Positions 25,001-39,398 of a stretch of DNA of 64,000 bases are shown here, one piece after another. The notes beneath the pieces are model-generated. The model did not search any database. It was given only the letters and a program-made list of their open reading frames with translations, and was not told where the DNA came from. How positions within the stretch are numbered: the stretch's first letter is position 1; each line of letters begins with the position of its first letter. The stretch lies in contig OZ022576.1 of assembly GCA_963669155.1 (NCBI GenBank), positions 7,706,038 to 7,770,037 of the forward strand. Direction: 5' to 3'. Position numbers and translations under genes: made by a program. Source of the stretch: Arbacia lixula (Eukaryota; Echinodermata; Echinoidea; Arbacioida; Arbaciidae).

Positions 25001-28000
25001 TGTACTTTCAGCAGAGAGAACTAATACATATTTTTAAAAAAATTGTTCCACAGTTTTATTAAGTATTCAGTTTTATTGATATAAAATATTTTATTTATTT
25101 TTATTGATATTAATATTATTTTATATTAATATATTAATATTATATTATTTATTAATATTATTTTATTAATATAAAATATAATATAAGTTTTATTAAGTTT
25201 TATTAAGTACAGTTCACACAGTAAATTGATTTATATGCTTTTTTTATTCCATGAAGTTTTTGTTACCAGCAAAAGTATCCCCCCCCCCCTATATTTCTCA
25301 TTATTATAGACCCTTGTGTAAGATGCTTACTGGAGTCTATAAAGTACACAGTGTGGGGAAGGGGTTAGCTAAGCTGATTCTTGTCCCAGACTAACTTGGC
25401 TCATTCTGGACAGATAGCATGATAACAATTTAAAAAGTTCTGAAAAAAAAAACAATGATTATCTGAGCCTACTTGCAACTACAAGCTAATTCAGGAATAT
25501 GTGAAAATCATGTAACAAGTGCTCTACATGTCAATTATTACCATGTAGATGAATCATAAGTTATCTCCCCTGATAATATCATATGGCTTCTAAAACATAT
25601 GTATACATGTATGTTGTTTGAGCACCTAATTTCATCATTCTACAAAAGTTTACTACATGTAGTTGGCCTGCTGCCAAAATGAATAATGATAGCAAAGTTG
25701 GAGGATATTTCTCCTTTCATATTTTTCATTCATGTACACAATATGTCAAGGACTACTCAAGTGTTTGAAGAGGAAGTTAAAAGCTGTTGCTAATTTCTGA
25801 GCAGAAGCTGATAATTCTGCTTCAGCAAAGAACTGCAAAGTTTATCTTTTTAGCTGAAGAGGGGCTAGTATTCGCTATTGCACCAGAGGATAAAAATCCT
25901 TGTGAGTCACTATTTCAGAGTAGCTTGCACAGTGCAGGTATTCCAGTCTCTGTGCAGTACACGCACCTCCCTTTAAAGCTATACGAGTGATTCATAGCGC
26001 TGCAGAATAATGATGGATGTGGCAAGGGCATAAGTTCTCAGCACCGCTCAACTCCAACAGCACTACAGACTCTGAAAGTTTCCAAAGTGAGTCTGAAGCC
26101 CAAGCCTAAACAATCCTGACCTCCAGACCCCAATGTGTTTACCCAGTGCCACTTAGAAATCGGATGTTTTTGTGATAACAGGGGGGGGGGGGGGGGGGGG
26201 TGGACGTGCTTGGTAGGCTTCTTTCCTCTTTTTTCAGTGGTGAAAGAAGGGAGCCCAGAAAGAGGAAACAATTTATTTGGCTTTGCTTGAAGTAGATTGG
26301 ACTAGGCTCTTGTTGCAATGGATTGCTTGTTTTTTGAATGGGGTGTATGACATGATCTATAGCCTGAAATGTTGACCTGGGTGCATGTATAATGGGAATG
26401 AAAATGTCTTTCTTCTCTTTCTTGCTTTAGAGTTATGAGGTCCACACTAGACAATTTCGCACTTGTGCAACATGTACAGTAGAACGCACATGCCCAGTAC
26501 TGTTGCATGTTCTTTGAAAAAACTTTGTAAAAAGTTGCTATTGCACAAGTTGTTGTTTTCTTACTGATCTGCTGTCTTTGGTGAGTTTGAGTTAGTTTGA
26601 GTTAATTTGTACTCAAGACTACCCAGAAATGAGTGGTCAGGTCTCCTTATGCAAGTGTGGTCATGTTTAGCATGAATTGCTATTTACATGTAGTCTAATA
26701 ACCTATAAGCAAAAGCTTGAAATTAACCTTGAAATTTAGACCTTACCCTCAAAATTGTGTTTGTAGACAAAATAAAACTATTGCAAGGTACCATCAAAAT
26801 CACAGAAATTCTGCGGGGGCAGGGGAAGGGAGTAAATCTCTCTTTATTTCTATGGAAATCCCCAATCTTCTTTCTCACAGGGGTTTGTGTACTCTACAGG
26901 TAGATATACAACGTGCTAACGTAAAATCAGGGGCGGGGGTCGGTAAAATGAAAGAAGGATAGGTTGTGGACAGAGCGGACGAAGAGAGGAACTTCGTCAT
27001 TCGCACAACCCAATTGTCATTTCTCTCGTTAGGTGTCTGTCACAATATTTTTCTTTCAGAAAAGAAAGTATTTAATCAGACCTCTGCTTTTTTTCAACCA
27101 CACTTCCCAAACCACTGGATATCCGTTTTCCTAAATTACCTCCTGCCAGCCTGCTGGCATCCTGTGGAAAGATAAACTCTCTTTTAAATTACCCATAAAT
27201 TCCTGAAATACATGTATGTATACACAGTCATATACTTTATTACTGCTGTAAATTCAGATTTTGAAAGTAAACGTCCAAAATTAAGGATGCCCTTTTCTAC
27301 TGTAAGTTTAGTATTCATAAACATTGCATAATGTTCTGTTACACAATGAAAAACAATCTTAATGCCTTGTACGCCAGATTAAATGCTGCTCTATGGGATT
27401 TTTAATACTTTTGCAAAAATGCATAAATGCCGCATAAATGCCACATAAATTGGAGGTAAATATTAGTAGTGGTAATGATTATGGCCAATACTCATGGCAT
27501 AATGATAATCACTCTGCAATCATCAGTGGGTCTGGAGATATCAACAAGTTTATTATTTTCAAAGGATTTCTTCCCTATTTCCTGAAGAATAAGACCCATG
27601 GTCATGGCGCAATTGTGCTCAATTGACTGCATGTCTTACTGGTGATGGCACTTGCAGAGTGCATGTTACACAGGTATGATTGAATGAAGGAGAACATGTC
27701 CAGTAAGACTTCCCATTATAATGAAGTCACTCTTTATCTCATTCAGAGAAATAGGGGCCACTTACCATGTATCATTAGGACTGTTTTCATCCAAGGGAGA
27801 TTGTAAAACAACCTTTTTTTTTTTGCTTGATTGGGACATGGCTTCACACCTTGCATTTTTTTCCCTTGAAGAGATGTCTAATTGGACTACATATTTTCTA
27901 ACCTCAGTCAGAACACGCCCCACCCAGTATAAAATGCTCATCATTTTGTGTTGGGATCTGTTCTCTTTGTATTGCGGCCTGTCAAAATCAAAGGTTATGG

Positions 28001-31000
28001 CAACATGTATTGATTTCTATGCTAGTCAAAATAAAACATGCAGAAAATCACTGTCAAATAAAGTAGGAGTGAGTGGAATTTTGTAAATATTTGCAGATAG
28101 GCAGCCATAAAACCTGCTTATGTGTGTAATGGACTCAAATCTAATCAAACTTGAACTAAATGCAAGCATATATGGCCCTGCACCTAGACAACATAAATGG
28201 CCATGAATTTATGTCTAGTGTTATTGTTGAGCAGAGTTCATTACACATAGTGCATCAGTGGTACGGAATGAGTTTCTGCGACTGTGTGTGTTTTGCATGG
28301 CTCTCTCTTCAAACAGTGAGGTGGTAGAAAGTTCATCAGGCATGTGTCCATAATGAGTGCAGTGATGCAGGACAGAAACCATGCATACTGTGCATCTATA
28401 ATACACTCTGTGTACGCAACTCTGTTACTATCCATATGAAACCAATTTGAGGGTATGAGTCAGCATCATAAATAGGCTCAAAATGTACAGTGTAATTCAT
28501 GCATACACTACACCTCAAAGGAATTGGCATAGGGAAAGGGAAAGGGAAGGAGCCTTAGTTTTAAACCGCGGTATATTTTGTCCAGTTCAGCATGAAACAT
28601 GATGCTTTAGCCTAAAAAGCATCATGTTTCAAGCTGAGCTGGACAAAATATACCGCGGTATAAAACTGGCTCCTTCCCTTTCTTCCCTTTCCCTTTGCCT
28701 ATGCCAATTCCTTTGAGCTGTAGTGTACTTGCTATACCTAGAGACCATACCGGTATTCACAAAACATAACTAAAAATGCATGTAGCTGAAGTTCATGTTT
28801 TATGCTTCATGGTGAAACATGATGCTTTTTAGGCTAAAGCATCATGTTTCATGCTGAACTGGACAAAATATATCGGGGTTTAAAACTGAGGCTCCTTCCC
28901 CTCGTTCCCTTTCCCTTTCCCTATGCCAATTCCTTTGAGCTGCAGTGTAGAATCAAATTCTGTCTTACCCATGATGATGTTGTTACTTAAGAACACCGCC
29001 TTAAAAACATGTTCATTTGGCTTGATGTGGTAAATTATTATACACTTTAGATGATCAATGAAAGAAATGCACAGGGGTTAGGAATTTATTGCATATTAGG
29101 TGATACAGAATTCTTAAAATGTATTACAGATTCCTTAAAATGGATGTTATATGTGTACACTACAGCTCAAAGGAATTGGCATAGGGAAAGGGAAAAGGAA
29201 GAAAGGGAAGGAACCTCAGTTTTAAACCGTGGTATATTTTGTCCTGTTCAGCATAAAACATGATGCTTTTTAGGCTGAAGCATCGTGTTTCATGCTGCAC
29301 TCAACAAAATATACCTCGGCTTAAAACTGCAGCTCCTTCCCTTTCTTCCCTTTCCATTTCCCTATGCCAATTCCTTTGAGCTGTAGTGTATATGTGCAGA
29401 AACATTGCAGATATTATAGAATGGGTATCAGAATCTGTGCAATTTGATTGGTTAATTATCCGTAATCACCGTGCATATTTTTTTACTGGCAGCACGCAAT
29501 ATCAACACGATATTGCGATACAGAGAATTAGTCGTTTTGATACCAATGTTGTTTATGCTAATGGCGGCACCCACGAATCTCAAGTAGCTTCTATAAAGGT
29601 AGATAAAGAATTGAAACAAATTTTGGACGATTCAGACGCTGTAAGTACAAATTCACCCCAAACCATCGAACACTCATTTTCTGCATTTAAACACTCTGCA
29701 GAAGTGAAACACGTAAATTTGGAAGATATTTCTAACGGAGAAGTGGACCTCTGAATTTTGCTCAAAACCCACTCAGCTGCGCCTCGTGGGTTCAGGCAAT
29801 TCAGAGGTACCTTGTGAATACAATTCCTACTGACCCACTCAAACCTGTGCATCATTTGTATGCTGTTAAACAACCGTACATGTACATTTTGAAAATGAAT
29901 TTAAGGCACCCACCCAGTGGTACTGTATGTTACCGAAAGTATGTGCACATGCATGTACATGTACTTTCACCTAGGTGTTAGGATGTTCTTGTAAAATTGG
30001 CCACAATACGCCATACGTGTACATGTGCATGTAGGCCCAGAGGCGTTTTGATACTGGGCTGTGATTATGAAATGCAATATGCCTACCCACGTTCTTAACA
30101 TGTGTACCAGTATGAAAAGTAAAAACAAAAAAATATCCCTGTATGTTCTACTGGAGTTACTATATACCAGTACTGTACTTGTATCATATTGTCAGTTGAA
30201 AGCTAAAAGGTCAATGTTGCTCTGCTGCTAAGAACCGGAAGGGTGCTTAATACTGAAGATGAAAACTCTACTTCTTCTCAACAGTTCCATCTTTAACTCC
30301 CTTCTTGCTCTCAATAATTTGATGTTTGATATCCTTTTAGCTCTCAGCCGATGACAATACATGAAATTTGTTGAGCTAAAAAAAGGTATTGCAAAATTTT
30401 GAGCAGAGTGATGAAGTGTGCAGATTCTCAGGATGTGTGTCCACGGTCTTCCGAATAAACTGAATTTGAACTAGCATAATGCAAGTAAATGTACTTTACA
30501 GACAATTTCCTGAATTCTGTCGCAATCCAGTAGTATTGATTACTTTCTTTCTATACCCAAGGACTGTCCTTTTCCGTCACTGCAGTATTACTCATAGCTG
30601 ATCACTTTCATACTTTGAAACTATGGTACTCTCAAGACTGCATTTGAACTAGAATTCAAGACATTAATTGCTTTTGTCAACACATTAGGAAGTACAGATG
30701 ACACAATATGAAAAGGTATAGAAGAGTGAATGATACAATGTATATAATTGTCACTCCTACTATAATTTGCATTTTAAACAGAAGTTGAGCCTGACAGGTA
30801 AACCTCATTGGTTCTTTATGCAATAATTGAATCCTACATGTACCTTTTATATTTCACAAACTGGACCATTTTGTTGTTCTTTTCATTGGTGCAATATTTG
30901 AAGGGTATAGTAATTTCTGCTAGGAATACACTACCTACAGGACTTGTATTGCATCATACCACATGGATTCTATTTTGAGCTGCAGGGGCCACAAATAGGT

Positions 31001-31983
31001 CTGTAGCTTAAGACTAGTATTGACTGGGTACAGTAATGCTGGTACATGTTCATGGCCGTTAGACCATGATAATGGAAAACTTCCACATGCCTGAGGTGAC
31101 ATTGGCTGCATGTGGGATGATGGTAAACAGCTGCCAAACAGATAGTCTTCAAATGCAGACCACTTAAACTCTCCATATGTCATTGATGCATTCCAACACA
31201 AGTAATACACAAATCCCAGAGAGCAGCACTTAGTCTGGCAAGCAAAGGGTTAAATAACTGGACATACTTGAAGTCTTCAATAGTTATAGATTTGTCACTT
31301 ATGCAGGAGCTATTTGCCTCTACTACTGAATAGTATTAGTAATAGACAGGATATGTAATATGTTTGAATGCAATATGGATATCTGAGTGTTTACTGGTTA
31401 TTTCCATTTTTGCATTATTCTATGAAGATAAGAGATCACCAATGATTTTAAATGTTCCATTGCTGAAACAACAGTGCAAGCTGTCATTGTCATTATAGAG
31501 TTTTGATCTATACTTGTGTAACAGTAGCTTGCTATACTTATAATGCATATATGTAGCTTGAATTTAATTAGTATTTTCATGAAACTGAATTACTAATGAA
31601 AACGAATCAAATTGGTACATTATGCATTTAGTTAATTAACATTTAAGAATGCTAATTGTACTATGCAATTTGCAAATTGTGCATTTTCTGTGTCAGCAAT
31701 CATGTTCACTGGTACATACACTTGCCTCATGTACACTGTTATGGATACATGTCTATGATTCACAAAATAAAGAACTTATTAAAAAGATTTAGTATTGGAT
31801 TTGGGTATGTGGGATTTAAGTGTTTTATGCATTGTTGCTAACATAGAAGTGAATGCAATGACATCACGGCATCGGTAGCATTTATGATATCCATTATATC
31901 AGCTTGTTCCCACCACTTGCAAAACATTGACCTGTAGGGATGCATTGTTTGTGCATGCTTTCTGTAGATAGAGAAGATAGAAA

Positions 31984-32044
<61 letters not shown>

Positions 32045-35000
32045 GAGTGGCATGATAATTCACAATCAATTACTATATATAGATCATCAAATCATTACAT
32101 ATTTCAAGGTTATATTGATCACTTTTGTAACTGGTCTTGTTAAAAAACAACTTACAATCAATGAATGGTATAGAAAATGAAATATTTAATGAAAGAACAA
32201 GACACAAGAGTAATAAAAATAAAAATTATACATGTTTCATATTGTCAACAATAGCAAGCTGAAATAGATGCATACAGTTATTGTAGTTTCTATTTGTGAA
32301 TTAATAAAAGTAAGTCTTTTTTTATAAAGGAATATCCTGGTAAATGATACAATTATAAATTTTAACAGATATTGTTCTCTTGGAAAATTATTGAGTAACA
32401 ACTCCTTAGTAATCAATACCACAAATGACTGTAATCAATTCTCCCTATCGCATATAGCCGATATCAAGCGATATCACCTCACGATACCGATATCTGATCG
32501 ATTGCTCTTGGGACGTATACTTCCGGTAAGAACTGGTTGTCGGCAGAAAGTGACCAAGAAATCACTTTTTTTTATGAATTAAGCAGTGAAAATTTTGTGT
32601 AGGGTTGTGGTTGGGGTCAGGGTTAGGTTTAGAATAAGGTTTAGGGTTAGTGTTAAGGTCAGGGTTAGGTTTAGGGTTAATATTCATAAAATTAGTTGGA
32701 TACCCTGGTCCCTGGGATTGCCGAATGTTCGTGGACCGGAAGTTCATATCCCAAGAATTAAAGGTAAAAAAATTAGAGCGCCACACACGTTCAGATTCGG
32801 AGAGCTATATGCGATAGGGAGAATTACTATGTATTATATAGATCATCAAATCATTTAATATTTCAAACTAGAAACAGTAAATAATAATTTGTCAATTTGA
32901 TGGGGGAGACTTATTTTACTTACACTTTATTTCAACTTTGATATTTTTTCAGTATAGTAATTTTAAAGGGGAATCAACCCACATGAATTGGATTTCGGCA
33001 GCAATGGAGAGACGCAATTATGGCAACAAATTGACCATATTGATCAGAGAGTTATACGGAACCTATGTTTGAATGAAAATCATAATCTGTAGCACTGACT
33101 GAAGTGAGCCCAGATCAGCAACCTTCATTGAAAACTTTCATCTTCCAGAATGGTCATAGTTCTTGTGTTCCATGAATAAACAAGACAATACCCAAGCACT
33201 GTTTGTCTTCCTTTAATTTGCAGAGCAAGATTATAGATCTAGAGAAAGCACTTGAATACTGAGTTTATTCATTGAAACTTACACTATACACTTACACTAT
33301 AGAATTGCATGCCGCCATCTGAAAACATGTTAGTAGGGTCTGTTTCGCATTAGACTAAACTTGGACTCGCTCTATTTGCTTTCTTTTTGTGAGTGTCAGG
33401 GACAGTCTCAACAAAGTTAGGAGCACAAACACCATAAATGAAACTATTTACTATATCTGCTTCCTTGTCGATACTATTATTTTGAGACATTACAACATGC
33501 TTGGATCTGCACTCACATGATACCATGCTTTTGTAAACCTCTGTGTGTCTGATGAACTTTTGCTCTATGTGAATTGGTTGTGGAAAAAGCCACATGTGGC
33601 ACTCAAAATGTTAATTCTCTCAGTACCAAACATGAGCAGATGAAACTATGATTTTTCCACAGAATATCCTGCCCTCTACTGTGTCAAGAAGCACATCACC
33701 ACATTTCAATAAACCTGTGGTTTTATACTGTTTGCCCACATGTATGAAAACATGGACTACGGGTATGCTGTGTTTCTGTTTTATGAAATATTAAGTTTTG
33801 GAGAGTTTCGTAGCAAAATAATGTACTGTGTAAAAACGATTGGAATTTATGAGAAAACAAGTAGGCTATATACAGAAGAACAATGGCAATTTCATCTGCT
33901 AGCAATTGCATTTTGCTTAATCTTATTTCATACTTATTCTATATTTCCATTCTTCCATACTTCCATGTCAATTGTAACTATAAGTATGGAAAAAAAACAC
34001 ATTTCAGATACTACATTTAGAGCAAAGTTCCTTAAGGGTTAATGAATTAGAAAAATATGTTCCCACTAATCTATGTAAAATTATCCACTAAAAACTAATT
34101 TCACATTTGTTCGCGGCAATAAAGTCTCATTTTGACGAAAATTTGAAAAAAACACACACCGTCAGAGGAGTCAAATGCCATAAAAGACTCCGCTGTTAAA
34201 CTTGTACAGAAGTCAACAATAGACCATTTTGGTAATGTATTCACAACTTTCCCCCTAACTGCATAGTAATAAATTATTGCATTCATGTGTATCTTGTCAT
34301 ATAGATTCAATGGATAGAATGCACTTCGAATCTATTAGTTGTTAGCTACTCGAACAAACCTCAGACAAACTTTGGGGTTCCCATTGGTAATGTATTGTTT
34401 GAATGGCGTGAATAAAATTTGCATACATAACAAAAAATACCTATAAGAAATTATTGTTTAACATTGGAGCCTTTTATAGCATTTGACTCCTTTGACATCA
34501 CTTGGAGGTGTGGCTTTTTTCAAATGTTTGTCAAAATGAGATTTTATTGCGGCAAACAAATGTGAAATTCTTTTTAGTGGATAATTTTACATAGATTAGT
34601 GGGAACTTATTTGTCTAATTTTGTAACCCTTTAAAATATCCTTCTATTCAGATTGATACAACTTTATGTTGAAGAGGGATACACCACCTTTTATCACAGT
34701 AGGTTTGTGCCATGTTTGGTTCCATCAAATAATTAGTTCTCCGTATTCCCTGAAAACCTTGATAAAGGTTCATTAGGGACGGAGAAATAATGAGAGGACA
34801 TCATTATCTCTTGTGTAATGTCAGAATGGGATATAAGTAGGAGAGGCTATCAGGCCATTGTGGTTCAGCCTACATATAGGAGAAATGGCACTAAGGATTA
34901 CACTATATGACTTCTGATGAATTTTTTGGAAGCCTGTCTCTACTATTAGTGGTACTTGTATTTTTTATTAATGGTAGAGTAGATAAGGAAATTAATATGT

Positions 35001-38000
35001 TTCGATTAATGAGGAATGAAAAAGGCTAAGTAGTTTTCTTGATTTTTCTCCTCATTTCTTAGAGAAGAATGCTGTTCTTGATCAGAAATATTTCCTGAAG
35101 GTGCGCTCCTGGGGTTGCATACATGTCACGATGTGTGTGCTTTAGATCTGAATACTCATGGTTACGTTAGAATACAAAATGTTTTGCAGCCAAGTTTATA
35201 TGCAGTTTTATTTCTTTCAATGGGTATATCTACAGATCCTCTTATTAGGATACTATTTTTTAGACAGCTACAGTACATATGCATATTTAGGAAGATGGCA
35301 GCTCTGTATGCCATGTTATATTTACCCCTGCCACTGAATAGACAGCAACTGCACAGAAAATCAAAATAATACTATAATGTGAGGAGTTGAAGAGAGTACC
35401 AAAATATCGTTAAATACAGTTTGAAGATAATGCTTGCTTCAAAATGAATACATATTTCATAAGGAGACTGTCATCCTCCTGTCATATTTTCTGACTGTGT
35501 CTGTTGTAATGGAGATTACTTTATGAAAAACAGCTTGACAAATTTGCCTCCTGGGATTTTTAAAACATTTTTGAAAAGTGATGGTACTTAATATACATAC
35601 ATGTATATTTGAAAACACTGTCGATGAAAGCTTCAGTGATAATTTATCTGAACTACTTGTGCGTAGCCAAAAGATACTGGTAGCCTCGCACTCGCTTCAC
35701 GTGGCAGAAGAGAGCCTTACTTTAAAGAGGGCAGGGCATAAAATTGTTAGCAAGATGCCCGAGGGCTATTTTATTGACTTAACACAGATAGTGACCATCA
35801 ATGCCTTTCACGCTCTCCCCTGCCCCCCTTTAACGCCCCCTGTCTAATTGATGCATTTGCGTCATCATCGGTGGGGTAAAATGAAGAAACTAGGTGCCTG
35901 CTCTCCAAGGCCTTCCAAGTAGGGAAGAGTCAAGAACTGTGAACAGGAGAAAAAAAGTCACAAATACTAAAAATATAAGTGAATATATTTTTTTCTTGTA
36001 TTCTTTTATATCTGCAATTATTTATTGATACACTGGATAGCATTAGCAATTGATCTTTATGCCTCCGCAACAAAGTTGCCAGATGGCATTATGTTTCCGG
36101 GTTGTCAATCCATTGTATGAGCAATTGTTACTTATTGCAAGTACATACTTTCTCTGTGTAATACACATAGTTCAGAAACTTTACATCATGCAAAAGTGGG
36201 TTTTACGAGATAAAGTGTAGTAAAAAGTTTATGTGCATTTGACTTGTTTATTAGCAGTAACTCATGAGAACAGATCTAGCCCTTTTTTAAGCAGTGCAGG
36301 TGCACCTGCGATAATGTCAATATTTTTCGGATCTGAGCAAACAAGAAAGGTTCTTCAAGTTTGATGTCAAGCATTCAAGTGGGTCTTTTGGCAAACATGA
36401 CCGCTTCCGATAGTTGCATGTGTAGCTGTAGACCGGAACCTTTTGAAGACGCAAACATTCAATTTCAGTTAACTTTCTGAGGAGCAAACACTAATGTTTT
36501 TTATGACCTCATTTTATGTATGACAAACAATTATTCCTAGTATGCACAGTGTAAGTGGTGCACAAAGAAAAACAAACATTTGCAACATCACCCTGTTGCA
36601 TACAAATCAATTTTTAACAAATGTTCAGTGTCTTGAGTGTGAAAACTCTCCAACCAATAAGGAAGGAACTCTCCCAGTACCAAGGCAGAAAAATCATATT
36701 GACTTATAACACATTCTGTGCACCTTTGGTACTGAGATGGTTAAATTAAACTAAAGTGGTGATATAACATTGGGACTTCTAGACATCTGATCAACGATTT
36801 TATTATAAATATGCCTTTTTTCCCATCAAGATTCACATTAAGAATGTCTGGCTTGCCTGTACTATTTCTATTAACCCAAATGGCACACATATCTTTGTTA
36901 CCCTTCACTATTAGATTCATCTTCTTTGTTAAAGTTAATACTGTGTGAACAATTTATATGATACCCTCATCTCTATCTGGAGCATAGATAGTCCAATAAA
37001 AAATTAATTGATACTGGACCTGACAAAATGATGCGTTTGGAGACGGTACTGGTATGTTGTTGTATTTTAGAATAAACGTTTACACATCCCTATTTCTATT
37101 TTCATTCATATAACTTGATGACCCTTTTATAGCTGAGGCCCAAGGAACCTGATCAACCTAGAGACAGTATGTCAAAAGTTTTCAATCACCAACATGAAAC
37201 GTTTGCAAAGTTTATTATGTTTTCACTTATCTATATTCGCAAGTGATATGTAACGGTAATTACAGTTTTGTAATGTTAGGCCCCTATTACAAATTTACAA
37301 TGTACATCTATGTAGCTTGAACATGGTGCTGTAAATTGCGCTTGGAACCACAAGAAGAAATATAAGGAGGTGAAGGGTCAGACTAGTGAGGAGAAGCGGG
37401 AGCAGGAGGAGGAGGAGGAGGAGCAGAAATAGAAGGAGAACAAGAAAGACATGAATGAAAAGAATGAGAAGAAAAAAAAAACAGAAGGAAAAGGGAGAAA
37501 AAAAAAGTCAAGCAGGGTACAGAAAAAGGCCAAAGAGAGTAAGCTATAAATGCTTGGAATTATCAACATGGTTGATACTATTGTATTCAGATACTCTGCA
37601 ATTGGAATGGCAATCTCTGAGGACCGTCTGTGGTAAGACACATTAAACGTGACCATGATCCATCTCTCTACTTTCCCTGAGCCAGATGCTTCACCATTAC
37701 CAGTCATATCCTGCAGAGCTTTCTTGATTGGTTCCTCCATGCACCCTGTAAATTAATAAATGATTATGCATAATATATTAACATTGATAGAGTTCTTGTA
37801 TGATTCAATATGTATGTTGAACACATATGAGAACAAGTTCTAATACAGCAGGGATATTATCTAGACTTTATAAGAATACATGTAACACACAATACACTTT
37901 CATGTTGATTTTGGCATATCAAATAAAGCATTTTTGAATGATTTTATTTTGTAGATCACACCTGAAAAAGTGCAACCATGTATCAAATTTCATATAATTG

Positions 38001-39334
38001 CTTAATCTTATCAGTGGTCACACCCTGCAGGCATAATAAGCAATTAATGAGAAACATGTAGGTTAAAGTGCTTTTCAAGGTATGACATGAAAAGGCACAC
38101 ATTTTTAGTGGTAGTAGATATCTTGATATTATTTCACAATAGCATACATTGTTTCCACAGTTTTTTTTAATAAAATGAAATTTTGTCACATGAATACTGT
38201 ACATGAAATGTGGCTTTTAGTACATACCAAAAATCAGGAAAATAGAATAGTGTCATTTTGAGCAGCTTTGGGCTAGTGATTACAAGCGTTTAGGCTGTTT
38301 AAAATCTATTCTCTGATTAATTAGCATAATTAGATGATGAGCTGAAATGACTCTGTGCGGGCTGGGACTTTTGTGAGTTGAGTGCTCATATCAGGATTGC
38401 TTCCCAAGGGTGCTCTGGTTTCCCCACTCAGGATTCCTGGCTGTGCATGTGTGAGGAGGAATAAACGAGGAGAGAGAGAAAGCTGTGGATGAATAGGGAT
38501 GTTCGCTGGGTTATGAACCTCACCTTGAACCAGAGATATCGTGTGCAGAAGTAGGCGCGAGTTCACTTAGAACGGTTAAAGCAAGTGGCAGTGATGGATT
38601 AGATCTCCCCTCTGTGCGATTTTGTCCGTTCGTTGGGAGTAATTATATAAATTGGTGTTGGAGATTGTTATATATTATTGCAAATACTTGTGAATGCATT
38701 TTGTGAACTCGTTTTCTGCATGTCTGCATTGTTGGCTAAATCTAGTTTTGCATTATGGGTGATGGGTTTGATGGTACTGGTAGTGGATTGGGATTGTTTT
38801 TATATGGATGGAGGGACTGGGTAAGGAGAAGGGTGAGGAGAAGGGGGAGGAGGAAGATGATTTTGTTAGTGGTAATGACAGTCGACTGAGGTTGGTCGGC
38901 ATTATCATTGGTGGGTGCTGGTGAGGATTGTGAGTACAGTTTTTGAAATAATAGTTCATCTTTGAAATCAATCAAAATGACACAGGATAAGACTAAAGCT
39001 GTGATGATTATTATTAGGAATGAAAGTGAGAAAACCTGTGTGTGTGTGTGTGTTGTACTTCTGTATGTTTGAAATCGTATTGTACTTGGAAGTTCCACTT
39101 TGCTCCCCCCCCAAAAAAAAAAAAAAAAAAGAGTGAAGAAAAAGTTAATTGTAGAGTTGTGAAGAGTAGACAAAAAATGGATACAGTTACAAAAAAAGAA
39201 GGTGCAGAAGGAGAAGCAGAAGAGGAAAGGAGAAACAAAAGACAAAAGTGAGAGAGAAAGAGAGATGAAAAGAGAGAAAGGGAGAGAGGGGGGACTTAAG
39301 AGAAAGAAAGAGAGAAAAAGTTGGGAGGGAAAGG

Positions 39335-39398
<64 letters not shown>

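Noticed and set aside
32068-32866. Direct repeats considered as LTRs or a retroelement
   Set aside because: Only ~40 bp, no TG..CA ends, no primer-binding site or coding remnants.
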